A DNA stretch of 64,000 nt from JAQIBY01 sp963676165 (GCA_963676165.1 OY781043.1:2480001-2544000); one strand, 5' to 3'. Shown: positions 47,178-56,055, counted from the first letter of the stretch. The notes: generated by a model not told the origin, from the letters alone. Made by a program: numbers and translations.

Positions 47178-48085
47178 TGGAAAATATTGCCGCTAAATTA
47201 TTATGGACGTTTTTAGGACTATTGATAGTTCTAAACTGGGGGATGCTTAAAACCTCCATGGTCAGAAAGATTGTTGCTCGTGTCGGCGGACGTTATGGCA
47301 TCCGTTGGTACCAACCTTGGATAAATCTTTTCAAATTGTATGGAACAAGAGGACAACTATCACATGGTGTGATGTTCTACCTCGGTCCTGTTTTCCGAAT
47401 TGCTGGTGGAGTAGGTCTATTTCTCTTTATGCCACTAATTTTTGGAGATCCTCGCTGGAGCAACTTTGCATTTGCAGGAGATTTAATTTTACTCCTCTAT
47501 TTCAAGTTTTTTGGAATGCTTGGTATGGCTTTAGGTGCTGGTGAAGGCGGGCATCCTTATTCTGCTATTGGTGTAAGTAGAGGTTTGTCACAATACACAA
47601 CGGTAGAAATCCCTTTCACTTTAGGAATCATTGCCTTGGCTGTACAGTACGACACCCTCAGCTTAACTGAAATGGTTGCTGCTCAACAAGGAGGTATCGC
47701 TAACTGGACAATTGTCACTAACCCAATTGCATCAGCAGCATTGCTATTTTCCATGTTAGGAATTTTCATGCATTCACCTTTTGACTTGGTGAAAGCACCA
47801 AATGAGATTCCTATCGGACCACCAACAGAGTATCATGCATCTTACCTTGGTGTATTAAGAACCAATGCAGCAATTTTGCACATTACAGAAGCTGTTCTTT
47901 TCATGAACCTTTTGTTTGGTGGTGCAAACAATTGGATCGAGTTAATAATTAAAACATTCCTGATTTACTTTATCACTGTCATTATTGGCGTCGTATTCCC
48001 TCGATTCAGAATTGAGCAATCTGTTCGGTTCTTCCTTGGAGTACCTTTAGTATTAGGAATTTTGGCCATCATTTTAATTATGTAA
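47177..48085 (+). CDS. NuoH/MbhM-like membrane subunit
   Basis: A 302-aa protein with about eight helices. Key segments of the NuoH/HyfC/MbhM family are GRYGIRWYQPWINLFKLYGTRG (about 38-59), EGGHPYSAIGVSRGLSQYTTVEIPF, and SPFDLVKAPNEIPIGPPTEYHASYLG (about 200-225). It links the quinone-chamber-like or E-channel region to the peripheral arm. The start overlaps the preceding stop (TAATG). Confidence 0.93.
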   Translation: MENIAAKLLWTFLGLLIVLNWGMLKTSMVRKIVARVGGRYGIRWYQPWINLFKLYGTRGQLSHGVMFYLGPVFRIAGGVGLFLFMPLIFGDPRWSNFAFAGDLILLLYFKFFGMLGMALGAGEGGHPYSAIGVSRGLSQYTTVEIPFTLGIIALAVQYDTLSLTEMVAAQQGGIANWTIVTNPIASAALLFSMLGIFMHSPFDLVKAPNEIPIGPPTEYHASYLGVLRTNAAILHITEAVLFMNLLFGGANNWIELIIKTFLIYFITVIIGVVFPRFRIEQSVRFFLGVPLVLGILAIILIM

Positions 48086-48088
48086 ACT

Positions 48089-48784
48089 ATGTCAGAAGAA
48101 ATGAAAAATAATATCCCGCAGGACAACAAAGAGGAAAATAAATTTCCGAAAGACTACCTGCAAAAACGTACAGTCTATTCTCCTGATGGTGAAAAAATTG
48201 AAGTCGATCCGCTGAAAGATTATTATCTTCAGGATAGACCTGAACGTCACGACCCAAGATATAAAGCAGTTGAGAAATTTCTAAACTGGGCAAGATCTGA
48301 ATCTTTATGGATTTTGGGCTTTGGTACTGGTTGTGGAAGTATTGAATTACCCCCATTAACCACTCCGCGCTTTGATGCTTTCCGCTTTGGAATTGCAATG
48401 CGACCAACTCCAAGACAATCCAATGTCATAATTATATCTGGGTATTTGTCAATTAAAACGTTGAAACGTGCATTGCGATCATACGAGCAAATGCCAGATC
48501 CAAAATATGTGGTTGCATTGGGCTCTTGCACAATCAATGGTGGAATGTATTTCGATTCGTACAACACCATTAATCGCCTTGACAAATACATGCCTGTAGA
48601 TGTTTATATTGCAGGTTGTATGCCTAGACCAGAAGCACTCATTGCTGGTTTCAATCAACTGAAACAGAAAATCCGTGAAGGTCGTGCCGAAGGAGCAAAC
48701 GAATACGTACAACGCTTTGATGAGTACAAAGCAAATCAAAAACAAATCATAAAAGACTGGAACATGCCGGATTACAACTGGTAA
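48089..48784 (+). CDS. NuoB/MbhJ-like small subunit with only three cluster cysteines
   Basis: A 231-aa soluble subunit. The NuoB-like fold is shown by SLWILGFGTGCGSIEL (about 72-87), VVALGSCTINGGMY and YIAGCMPRPEALIAG. The cysteines C82, C147 and C177 match three of the four ligands of the N2/proximal 4Fe-4S cluster. The remaining position, which is a second Cys in NuoB and a CxxC in MbhJ, is glycine (C82-G83). This is the expected state for a cluster with an open site, as proposed for the Mbs sulfane reductase. A 70-aa charged N-terminal extension is present. Confidence 0.9.
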   Translation: MSEEMKNNIPQDNKEENKFPKDYLQKRTVYSPDGEKIEVDPLKDYYLQDRPERHDPRYKAVEKFLNWARSESLWILGFGTGCGSIELPPLTTPRFDAFRFGIAMRPTPRQSNVIIISGYLSIKTLKRALRSYEQMPDPKYVVALGSCTINGGMYFDSYNTINRLDKYMPVDVYIAGCMPRPEALIAGFNQLKQKIREGRAEGANEYVQRFDEYKANQKQIIKDWNMPDYNW

Positions 48785-48801
48785 AACATAAAAATCTGAT
48801 T

Positions 48802-49332
48802 ATGAAAGAGATATTAGAACGCATTACGCATCAATTTCACTGTCTGAATCACGAATATCAGCCAGAAAATCTCTCATGGGTTCAGGTAGAAAAGGAACAA
48901 CTTGTTCCCCTCTTGTCTTACCTGAAACACACAGAGAATTTTGAGCATTTTGTTTTGCTGACAGCTGTTGACTGGATAGAAAACAATGAATTCCAGTTGA
49001 ATTATATTGTGACAAATTATGATTTGCATGTTGACTTGGCAATTCGTGTCATGATTCCACGTGATAATCCTGTCATGATTTCTGCACATCATTTATGGAA
49101 ACACATTGCCACCTATCAACGAGAAATTCGTGAAATGTATGGCATAGATTTTCCTGGCAGCCCACGTGTAAACGAAAGTTTCCTACTTGAAGGTTGGGAT
49201 GATATGCCTCCTATGAGAAGAGATTTCGACACCAAGAAATATGCAGAAGAGACTTTCTTTCCTCGTCCTAGACCAGAAGGAAAAGATCCAAGAATTCATA
49301 TGAAACAAAAATTGTATCCGGATGAAAAATAA
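48802..49332 (+). CDS. NuoC/MbhK-like 30-kDa subunit
   Basis: A 176-aa protein of the complex I 30-kDa family: HFVLLTAVDWIENNEFQLNY, then WKHIATYQREIREMYGIDFPG, the family signature region around E-R-E-x-x-D-M-x-G. The C-terminal part (LLEGWDDMPPMRRDFDT) is the normal tail. It overlaps the large-subunit gene by 11 nt. Confidence 0.92.
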   Translation: MKEILERITHQFHCLNHEYQPENLSWVQVEKEQLVPLLSYLKHTENFEHFVLLTAVDWIENNEFQLNYIVTNYDLHVDLAIRVMIPRDNPVMISAHHLWKHIATYQREIREMYGIDFPGSPRVNESFLLEGWDDMPPMRRDFDTKKYAEETFFPRPRPEGKDPRIHMKQKLYPDEK

Positions 49333-50512
49333 ACTATTCAATATAAATCCAGACCGTAGCAAATACCCGGAAATCGGTAAAGATGGTAAACCTGAAATTG
49401 ATCTTTCGTCAGGAAAATTTGTCAAAATATGGCAAGGTCCAAACCATCCGGGAGTTACTGGAAACATGTCACTTGAACTCACAATCAGTGGCGATGAAAT
49501 CGTGGATGCAAAAACCCATGTCGGATATTTGCACCGTGGATTCGAAAAACTTTTTGAGCGCAGAAAATACGTGCAATGTTTCCCAACAAGCATTCGTATG
49601 TGTGTACCGGAAGCAGATTCTAACGAATACATGTTAGCTACAGGAACCGAAAAACTTTCTGGGATTGAAACTCCCGACAGAGCTAAATGGCTGCGTATGC
49701 TTGTCCTTGAGATGGCAAGACTACAAATGCTGCTCCGTATTATACCGGGACAAGGCGGAACTATGGGACTTGGCATTGGCGTGCAATGGGGAATGTATTT
49801 ACGTGACCTCATCCTTGACCGATTTGAAGAATTAACAGGTGGACGTATTTACCACATGTACATCATCCCTGGTGGCGTTCGCGGTGGTTTGCCTGAAGGT
49901 TTTGAAGAACGTCTGGAAGACAATCTGAAAAAAATTGATGATTTCGTCCATAGAATTGATAACGTTTTGTATCAAAATGCTGTTTTCAGAAAACGTGCAA
50001 TGGGGGTTGGTTACCTTGACCCTTCATGGGTAAGTGAATATGGAGTTGTCGGTCCAAATGCAAGAGCGGCAGGATTCAAACGCGATGTCCGTAAAGACAA
50101 TCCATACCTTTTCTATGATCAACTTGCATGGGATGTCCCTGTAAAAACAGAATCTGATATTTTCGCAAGATCTCGCATTCGTTGGCATGATTTACAAGTT
50201 ACTGTCGATTTAATTCGTCAGATTCTTGCTAAAATTCCAAAAACAGGAGATGTCAGAGCCAAAACACCGAATGTTTTACATTGGAAAATTCCAGCAGGTC
50301 AAACCTATGTCAAATCAGAATCTTCACGAGGAGAATTTGGTTTTTTCATGGTTTCCGACGGATCAGATAAACCTCGTCGTATAAACTTAAGAGGTCCAAG
50401 TTATACACATGCAGTCCCATTGCTGGAACGCATGCTGATTAATGCAAACATCGCTGACGTGGGAGCGTTAATGGTGTCGTTACAGACGTGTCCGCCGGAG
50501 ATTGAGAGGTAA
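49322..50512 (+). CDS. NuoD/MbxL-like large subunit lacking the Ni-Fe ligands
   Basis: A 396-aa protein of the NuoD/hydrogenase large-subunit family: WQGPNHPGVTGNMS, THVGYLHRGFEKL, RIIPGQGGTMGLGIGVQWGMYLRD, GGVRGGLPEG and RGPSYTHAVPLLERML. Hydrogenases need two CxxC motifs. Here the first region is IRMCVPEADSNEY with a single Cys (C94; C86 lies further off), and the C-terminal region is SLQTCPPEIER (C390 only). The four-cysteine site is therefore incomplete, so the complex is unlikely to be a hydrogenase and is closer to Mbx/Mbs or complex I. Confidence 0.92.
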   Translation: MKNKLFNINPDRSKYPEIGKDGKPEIDLSSGKFVKIWQGPNHPGVTGNMSLELTISGDEIVDAKTHVGYLHRGFEKLFERRKYVQCFPTSIRMCVPEADSNEYMLATGTEKLSGIETPDRAKWLRMLVLEMARLQMLLRIIPGQGGTMGLGIGVQWGMYLRDLILDRFEELTGGRIYHMYIIPGGVRGGLPEGFEERLEDNLKKIDDFVHRIDNVLYQNAVFRKRAMGVGYLDPSWVSEYGVVGPNARAAGFKRDVRKDNPYLFYDQLAWDVPVKTESDIFARSRIRWHDLQVTVDLIRQILAKIPKTGDVRAKTPNVLHWKIPAGQTYVKSESSRGEFGFFMVSDGSDKPRRINLRGPSYTHAVPLLERMLINANIADVGALMVSLQTCPPEIER

Positions 50513-50522
50513 AAATAAAATG

Positions 50523-50600
50523 TCATTCAATGGGAAAAGGGAAACGATAGTCATTCAATTGAAAAAAGTAGAAAAGATTATCATTCAATGGAAAAGGAAA
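50523..50600 (+). repeat. Three spaced copies of TCATTCAATnGAAAA, left of the S23 gene
   Basis: TCATTCAATGGGAAAAG at 50523, TCATTCAATTGAAAAAAG at 50551 and TCATTCAATGGAAAAGG at 50581, about 29 nt apart. The same motif occurs inverted at 51065-51124. Confidence 0.8.
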
Positions 50601-50623
50601 AATGTTAATTAAGATAAAATGAA

Positions 50624-50977
50624 ATGAAGCTTGAAGACTTATATGTTTACCAATTATCAATGAAGTATTCTGAAGATATTTATACTTTAGTGTCAACATG
50701 GGATTATTTCAGCAAAGACACAATTGGCAAACAATTAGTTCGGGCTTCAGATTCTATTTGTGCAAATATTTCAGAAGGATTCGGACGTTTTCATTATAAA
50801 GATCATAAAAGATTCCTTTATTTTTCAAGGGGTTCATTATTTGAAACAAAAACTTGGTTAACAAAAGCAAATAATAGAAATTTCATTAATGATGAAAAAT
50901 ATAAACAACTATTAGATGCCTACAACGATCTGGGAATTCGTTTAAATAATTACATAAAAGCCATTGGAGACAAATAA
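50624..50977 (+). CDS. Four-helix-bundle protein (S23/IVP family)
   Basis: A 117-aa helical protein of the 23S rRNA intervening-sequence type: LEDLYVYQLSMKYSEDIYTL, IGKQLVRASDSICANISEGFGR, DHKRFLYFSRGSLFETKTWLTKA. These proteins are widespread in Bacteroidota, and their role is unknown. The gene interrupts the Mbx-like operon between the large subunit and the ferredoxin fusion. It is flanked by inverted repeat arrays, so it looks like a late insertion and not a subunit of the complex. Confidence 0.9.
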   Translation: MKLEDLYVYQLSMKYSEDIYTLVSTWDYFSKDTIGKQLVRASDSICANISEGFGRFHYKDHKRFLYFSRGSLFETKTWLTKANNRNFINDEKYKQLLDAYNDLGIRLNNYIKAIGDK

Positions 50978-51064
50978 GAACGATAATGAAAATATTGAAA
51001 CGAAATACAGTTAGAATAAATCAGAACGATTCACAAGGAAATACGTTCACTAATAAAATTTTCC

Positions 51065-51124
51065 AATTGAATGACCTTTTTCAATCGAATGACCTTTTTC
51101 AATCGAATGACCTTTTTCAATCGA
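51065..51124 (-). repeat. Tandem 18-bp repeat, right of the S23 gene
   Basis: Three units of TCGAATGACCTTTTTCAA (first with TTGAATG). On the minus strand this is TTGAAAAAGGTCATTCGA, the same motif as at 50523-50600 but inverted. The frame that reads across it is a by-product of the repeat. Confidence 0.85.
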
Positions 51125-51197
51125 ATACCAAAAATATAAAAACAAAATTCAGCCTTATTACGAATAACTATATTAATCAGCAAATAACTCAAGTATT

Positions 51198-53003
51198 ATG
51201 AGCATCAAACATATCATTAAACCATTCTCCGCATGGAGCAATGTATTCCGCGATCCGGTTACAGTAAAAGATCCACTGAATGATCGTCCGGGAGCACCAA
51301 GATATCGTGGCTTTCACCAAAACGATATTGACACCTGTATTGGCTGTGGTGCGTGTTCAACAATTTGTGAGAACGAGGCGATCAGTATGGTTCCTGTCGA
51401 TGGAATTGAGACCAAAGAAGGAGACAGTGGCCTCCGCCCTCTGGTTGATTATGGACGTTGTTGTTGGTGTGCTTTATGTGTCGATGTCTGTTCAACAGAA
51501 TCACTGAAGCTTTCAAACCACTACACATGGGTGGATGAAGACCCTGAAGCCTTCAAATTTATTCCAGGCGTTGACAAAATGCCATGGGATGAGGAAGAAC
51601 TGGGTTGGAAACGTCCTGAGGACAATTACGAACTCAATAATTTCCAACGTATAGATATGCAAGAGCTTGCTCCTGAAGATCGTGACAAGTCGTTTATTGA
51701 AATTGTAAAAGGCTACAGCAAACAAGAAGCTCAAGAAGAAGCTGACCGATGCATTGATTGTGGAATTTGCATCTCAACCTGTCCCGCTCACATGGGAATT
51801 CCAGAGTATATTGCTGCAGTCAGAGAAGACAACATTAACGAAGGGTTTAAAAAGCTCTATGAAACCAATCCATTACCAGAAATTTGCGGACGTATCTGTA
51901 CGCACAAATGCGAAACAGTCTGTGCAATGGGACATAGAGGAGATCCTCTTTCCATTCGCTGGTTGAAACGTTATATTGCAGATCAAGTAGAAAGCGAAGA
52001 TTACAAAAAAGTACTTGAGCTTGACAGCATAGAAAACAAAGATCAAAAAGTTGCTATCATTGGTAGCGGACCTGCTGGTTTATCCGCAGCATATTATCTG
52101 AGACGCTTAGGCTATCAGGTGAAAATTTTCGAAGCATTACCACAAGCCGGTGGTATGATGCGTTACGGAATACCGGAATACCGTCTTCCTTACGATCAAC
52201 TTGACAAAGATATCAATTTCATTCTTGAACTTGGAGCTGAAATTCAATACAACACACGTATTGGAAAAGACATCAGCATGGAAGAGCTGGAAAAATCTTA
52301 CGACGCAGTATTCTCAGCCACCGGATTACACGATGGTCGCAGTACTCGTATTCCAGGAACTGATCATGAGAATGTTTACATGGCTGCCGACTTATTGAGA
52401 GACATCACACTTGGCAACGAAATTCCTGTCATGGAGAAAGTTGTTGTGATTGGTGGTGGTAATGTTGCAATGGATATCACCCGGTCAATGGCTCGTTTAC
52501 AGAATCAAAAATTTGGAAAAGTCAATGTTCTTGCCACCTCATTGGAGTCTGAAGACATTATGCCTGCTGATCGTGAAGAAATTGTTGAAGCACGTGAAGA
52601 ACTCGCAGTTATCGATCCAGGATGGGGACCAACTGAAATTGTCATCGAAAATGGAAAGCTTACTGGACTTAAAGTTCAGAAATGCTTATCAGTTTTTGAT
52701 GAAGAAGGCCGTTTTGCTCCAAAATTTGATGAAAACAACACCAAAATGTTCCCTGCTGACATGGTTATAGAATCCATTGGTCAAGGTGCTAATCTTTCTT
52801 ACATTCCACAATCAGTCAAAGATCAATTGGAATATACAGACAGAGGTCGTATTAAAGTGGATTCACATTTCCAGTCATCAGCAAAATGGTTATTCTTTGG
52901 TGGTGACATCATTGAAGGTCCAGATGTAATTCATGGAGTTGCAAACGGACATAAAGCTGCGATTGGAATTGATAAATTTATTCAGGAAAAACTAAACAAA
53001 TAA
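51198..53003 (+). CDS. Fusion of Mbx/NuoI-like ferredoxin subunit with NfnL/GltD-type NAD(P)H flavoprotein
   Basis: The 601-aa protein has two parts. Residues 1 to about 110 match MbhN/NuoI: the PVTVKDPLNDRPGAPRYRG lead and two 4Fe-4S motifs (C47, C50, C53, C57; C88, C91, C94, C98). From about 150 a GltD/NfnL-type module follows, with its own Fe-S cysteines (C185, C188, C191, C195; C230, C234, C238, C242). The module then shows FAD site GSGPAG (289-294), NAD(P) site VVVIGGGNVAMDITR (about 415) and FFGGDIIEGPDVIHGVANG at the C-terminus. This ties an NAD(P)H-oxidising module covalently to the peripheral arm. Confidence 0.93.
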   Translation: MSIKHIIKPFSAWSNVFRDPVTVKDPLNDRPGAPRYRGFHQNDIDTCIGCGACSTICENEAISMVPVDGIETKEGDSGLRPLVDYGRCCWCALCVDVCSTESLKLSNHYTWVDEDPEAFKFIPGVDKMPWDEEELGWKRPEDNYELNNFQRIDMQELAPEDRDKSFIEIVKGYSKQEAQEEADRCIDCGICISTCPAHMGIPEYIAAVREDNINEGFKKLYETNPLPEICGRICTHKCETVCAMGHRGDPLSIRWLKRYIADQVESEDYKKVLELDSIENKDQKVAIIGSGPAGLSAAYYLRRLGYQVKIFEALPQAGGMMRYGIPEYRLPYDQLDKDINFILELGAEIQYNTRIGKDISMEELEKSYDAVFSATGLHDGRSTRIPGTDHENVYMAADLLRDITLGNEIPVMEKVVVIGGGNVAMDITRSMARLQNQKFGKVNVLATSLESEDIMPADREEIVEAREELAVIDPGWGPTEIVIENGKLTGLKVQKCLSVFDEEGRFAPKFDENNTKMFPADMVIESIGQGANLSYIPQSVKDQLEYTDRGRIKVDSHFQSSAKWLFFGGDIIEGPDVIHGVANGHKAAIGIDKFIQEKLNK

Positions 53004-53007
53004 ACTT

Positions 53008-53994
53008 ATGGCAAATCTGACGACAGAATATATGGGATTAAAGCTTCCTTCCCCAATAATCGCCGGAAGCTCAGGACTTACAAACAGAGTTGAAAGCATT
53101 AAAAAACTTGCTGCGGCAGGTGCTGGAGCCATTGTCCTAAAATCACTTTTTGAAGAGCAAATCAATATGGAAATTGATGCTCAAGCTGTGAACAATATGT
53201 ACGGAAGTTATCAGGATGTGGAAAACTACGTGTCTTTTTACACAAAAAAACACAATCTGAACGAGTACATTAAGCTCATTAAAGAAGCTAAGGCAGCAGT
53301 AAACATTCCAATTATTGCCAGCATCAACTGTATTTCTGCAGGAGAATGGATTAACTTCACGAGAGAAATCGAAATGGCTGGAGCTGACGGACTTGAACTC
53401 AACATGTTTGTCCTTCCATCTGACCCACAAATGACAGGTTTTGAAATTGAGAAAAACTATTTCGAAATCATCCGTAAAGTCATTGCGACAACACACTTGC
53501 CAATTGCGGTAAAGATGTCGTATTACTTTTCTTCACTGAGTCGTCATATGGTTGAAATTTCCAAAATTGATCAGGTAAAATCTGTGGTTATGTTTAACCG
53601 TTTTTACAATCCTGATATTAATTTGGAGACAGAAACCGTACAAAGTGGCCATATTTATTCTGTTCCTGAAGAAAACGCCATGTGTTTACGTTGGGTCGGT
53701 GCACTTTACGGACATTTGCAATCTGATATTTCAGCAACCATGGGTATTCATACAGGTGACGCTGTGATTAAGAATCTGTTGGTTGGTGCAAATGCTGTAC
53801 AAATTGCGTCGGTGCTTTATCATGAAGGAGCAGAAGCTATTACTTCAATGAACAATCGCCTAGAGGCATATATGGAAGAAAAAAACTATGCAAATCTCAA
53901 CGAGATGATTGGAAAACTTTCGCAGAAAAACATTCATCGCCCTATGATTTATGAAAGAGCACAATTTATGAAGTATTTTTCAGAACACAGATAA
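53008..53994 (+). CDS. Dihydroorotate dehydrogenase-like (PreA/PyrD-type) flavoprotein
   Basis: A 328-aa FMN-type TIM barrel: MGLKLPSPIIAGSSGLTNRVESIKKLAAAGAGAIVLKSLFEEQ at the N-terminus, IPIIASINCISAGEWINF, ADGLELNMFVLPSD, LPIAVKMSYYFSS and GANAVQIASVLYHEG. In true DHODs the region after KMS and the catalytic Cys/Ser loop are conserved; here N-C-I-S is the likely loop. It is 4 nt after the fusion gene, so it is part of the operon. It may be a flavin-dependent oxidoreductase fed by the same complex, or a stand-alone DHOD-like enzyme. Its substrate is unknown. Confidence 0.85.
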   Translation: MANLTTEYMGLKLPSPIIAGSSGLTNRVESIKKLAAAGAGAIVLKSLFEEQINMEIDAQAVNNMYGSYQDVENYVSFYTKKHNLNEYIKLIKEAKAAVNIPIIASINCISAGEWINFTREIEMAGADGLELNMFVLPSDPQMTGFEIEKNYFEIIRKVIATTHLPIAVKMSYYFSSLSRHMVEISKIDQVKSVVMFNRFYNPDINLETETVQSGHIYSVPEENAMCLRWVGALYGHLQSDISATMGIHTGDAVIKNLLVGANAVQIASVLYHEGAEAITSMNNRLEAYMEEKNYANLNEMIGKLSQKNIHRPMIYERAQFMKYFSEHR

Positions 53995-54042
53995 ATAAAG
54001 GGAATACACGTTAAATAATATTCATTTCCAAGGGGATTCCCA

Positions 54043-54081
54043 AAGCAGTAATTCTAATTCATTGGAATTGCTGCTTTTTTT
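54043..54081 (+). terminator. Rho-independent terminator of the Mbx-like operon
   Basis: AAGCAGTAATTC (54043-54054) pairs with GAATTGCTGCTT (54065-54076, one G-T) and ends in TTTTTTT. Confidence 0.88.
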
Positions 54082-54104
54082 CTGCTCTGAGTCTAGCTGA
54101 GCAA

Positions 54105-54235
54105 AACTGAAAAACAATTGTCATTCCATTGTTTTGACGTAGATGCGTATTTGCGATGACGAGCATTTACGAGCTTGAGAAAAGAGAGCTTGCGAGCGGG
54201 AGAAAAACAATCGTCATACAATTGGGAAAAGCGGA
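54105..54235 (+). repeat. Dispersed intergenic repeat copy
   Basis: Contains AATTGTCATTCCATTG, AGAGAGCTTGCGAGCGGGAG and AATCGTCATACAATTGGGAAAAG, the same modules as the inverted copy at 19296-19385. Confidence 0.6.
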
Positions 54236-54238
54236 AAA

Positions 54239-55402
54239 TTAGTTCTTTCTAGTTGCATTAATCAAACACCAATGTGTTCCGTGATAACCAAAACGAAAAG
54301 GCAAGTTTTCATTTCCGTTCATTTTACAATCCTGAACTAACTCAGATTGCATACGTGAGTAAAATAAGCGAATTGGTCCAATGTATTGACCATGCACTGC
54401 GACATCCCAATTTTCATCAAAACAATTGTAAGGCATTCCTGACGGGTCAGTGATTACTTGCTGTGCATTTTGCAAAATTAGATCCTTAATCACTAAAAAC
54501 TCATCAAAATGGCATAAATAGGATGCAGCTTTCATAAAAACTGTTTTTTGGTTAATTTGATTTGTTAAAAAATCTATCAAACTATCATTTGCGATACCCA
54601 CATCTGAAATATCAAGACTCATGTAAACAAGTTCGCGAACCACAGTATCAGATGGTTTTCGATAAATAAATGCAGCAGCACTTTCAAACGATTTCTCAGT
54701 TGTTCTGGCATACATTTCACCTAAGGTATCAGCAACAATAACATCATTATTTAACCAAACAGGGTAAACATTCAAAACTTCATATCCATGTGATTTAATA
54801 AACAACAATATCAAAGGCATTGCTCCGTTCAACAATTCAGTACTCAATTCGTCACGCATACTATATGTCCTAAAGAAACTGCACTTTAAATTGTAATACA
54901 AGCTATGTTCAACTTCCTGAAGTAGCTTTTGGCATGTTAACTCAGACATCTCAGAAATATTAGGAGGGACACCGACATCCTCCAAAGCGAGAAGCACAGA
55001 GTGTTTAGCTTCAGGGAAGAAAGAATTAAAATAATTAAAATCAGGACCACTAAATGGGTAGAACAAACTATCAGTATAGGTTAAATGCGAACTTGACCAT
55101 TCTGTAATTACAGAAAGATTCTCATTTTCAAACGACTCCCATTTTGGACAAAATTGTCGAGAAAAATCTTGCCATACTTCGGTATTAAACTCTGATCGCA
55201 TTGCAAGAACAGAATCTTCGGGCAAAACACCCGCAAGATACGAAGCTACCGCATCAAACTCTGGATAAGCAAAAGTATCATAAGGCTCAACATCCACGAT
55301 AGTATCCTGAATATCTATACCATAAACATAGATAGTCTGACTAAAAGTCACGCACAAACATACAATAAAAACAAAACGACTAAACTCAACAGTTCTTTTC
55401 AT
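54239..55402 (-). CDS. Secreted hypothetical protein
   Basis: The ATG at 55402 has a strong ribosome binding site (AGGAGGGAA) and gives a signal peptide (MKRTVEFSRFVFIVCLCVTF); an upstream start adds ten residues and is not needed. The 387-aa product has no recognised domain; it is mostly helical, with paired cysteines (FCPKWESF, LTCQKLLQE, LKCSFF, MPYNCFDENWD). Convergent with the Mbx-like operon and monocistronic. Function unknown. Confidence 0.65.
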   Translation of the reverse strand: MKRTVEFSRFVFIVCLCVTFSQTIYVYGIDIQDTIVDVEPYDTFAYPEFDAVASYLAGVLPEDSVLAMRSEFNTEVWQDFSRQFCPKWESFENENLSVITEWSSSHLTYTDSLFYPFSGPDFNYFNSFFPEAKHSVLLALEDVGVPPNISEMSELTCQKLLQEVEHSLYYNLKCSFFRTYSMRDELSTELLNGAMPLILLFIKSHGYEVLNVYPVWLNNDVIVADTLGEMYARTTEKSFESAAAFIYRKPSDTVVRELVYMSLDISDVGIANDSLIDFLTNQINQKTVFMKAASYLCHFDEFLVIKDLILQNAQQVITDPSGMPYNCFDENWDVAVHGQYIGPIRLFYSRMQSELVQDCKMNGNENLPFRFGYHGTHWCLINATRKN

Positions 55403-55635
55403 AAAACAAACTTCCCTCCTAGCACTTCTCAAACAACAATAAATAATTAGACAAAGCTTACTATCAAATCACATACCAAAGACGATAAATCAATGAATAG
55501 TACAAATGCAAAATCCATTTTGACAAGGCAAAAATACAAAACTCAAACTCGAATCAAAACAGATTTCATCTAGTATCTAGAAAGCATTATTATCAAGTAG
55601 GTTTTCTACCTATAATACGAGTAGCAACTTTCAGC

Positions 55636-56055
55636 TTATAATTCTTCCGGAGGTTTCCTCCGTTGTTTCTTTTCAGAAAGTTTGCGTTTCCCTTCTAAGC
55701 GTTTAAGCTTTTCTGCACGTGGAACTTTAGTCGCTTTTCTAGGCTTCTCTTCTTTTAATGCATTTTTGAGCAGTTTCGTAAATCGCTCAATAAGCTCTGC
55801 TTTATTTGCGGCTTGGCTTCGACTCGTCTCACATGACATTTGCAACACATGATCTTTAGAAATCAGATTCTGTTCCTTGGTCAAAAGTCTTGATTTTTGC
55901 TCGTCAGAGAGAGAATTCGATTGCATCACATCAAAGAAGAGGTGCACTTTGGTTTCAGTTTTATTCACATGTTGACCGCCTTTGCCCCCACTCCTGCTGG
56001 TTTTAAAGTACAATTCCTGAATAATGGACTCAAGTATGTCGTCAAATTGGCTCAT
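55636..56055 (-). CDS. arfB: Alternative ribosome-rescue factor B (ArfB/YaeJ)
   Basis: A 139-aa peptidyl-tRNA hydrolase of the class I release factor type: SRSGGKGGQHVNKTETKVHLFFD with the catalytic GGQ at 26-28, then the basic C-terminal tail (about 105-139, KATKVPRAEKLKRLEGKRKL) that enters the mRNA channel of stalled ribosomes. It lacks the codon-recognition domains of RF1/RF2. Monocistronic. Confidence 0.95.
   Translation of the reverse strand: MSQFDDILESIIQELYFKTSRSGGKGGQHVNKTETKVHLFFDVMQSNSLSDEQKSRLLTKEQNLISKDHVLQMSCETSRSQAANKAELIERFTKLLKNALKEEKPRKATKVPRAEKLKRLEGKRKLSEKKQRRKPPEEL

Noticed and set aside
41640..50512. Group 4 Ni-Fe hydrogenase
   Set aside because: The large subunit lacks the two CxxC motifs for the Ni-Fe centre, and no hydrogenase maturation genes are present.
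50523..51124. CRISPR array from repeated TCATTCAAT motifs
   Set aside because: Repeat units are too short and imperfect, spacers vary from none to a whole gene, orientation switches, and no cas genes are near.
50986..51201. 71-aa reading frame between S23 and the ferredoxin fusion gene
   Set aside because: It consists largely of the translated 18-bp tandem repeat (LNDLFQSNDLFQSN); no other coding signs.
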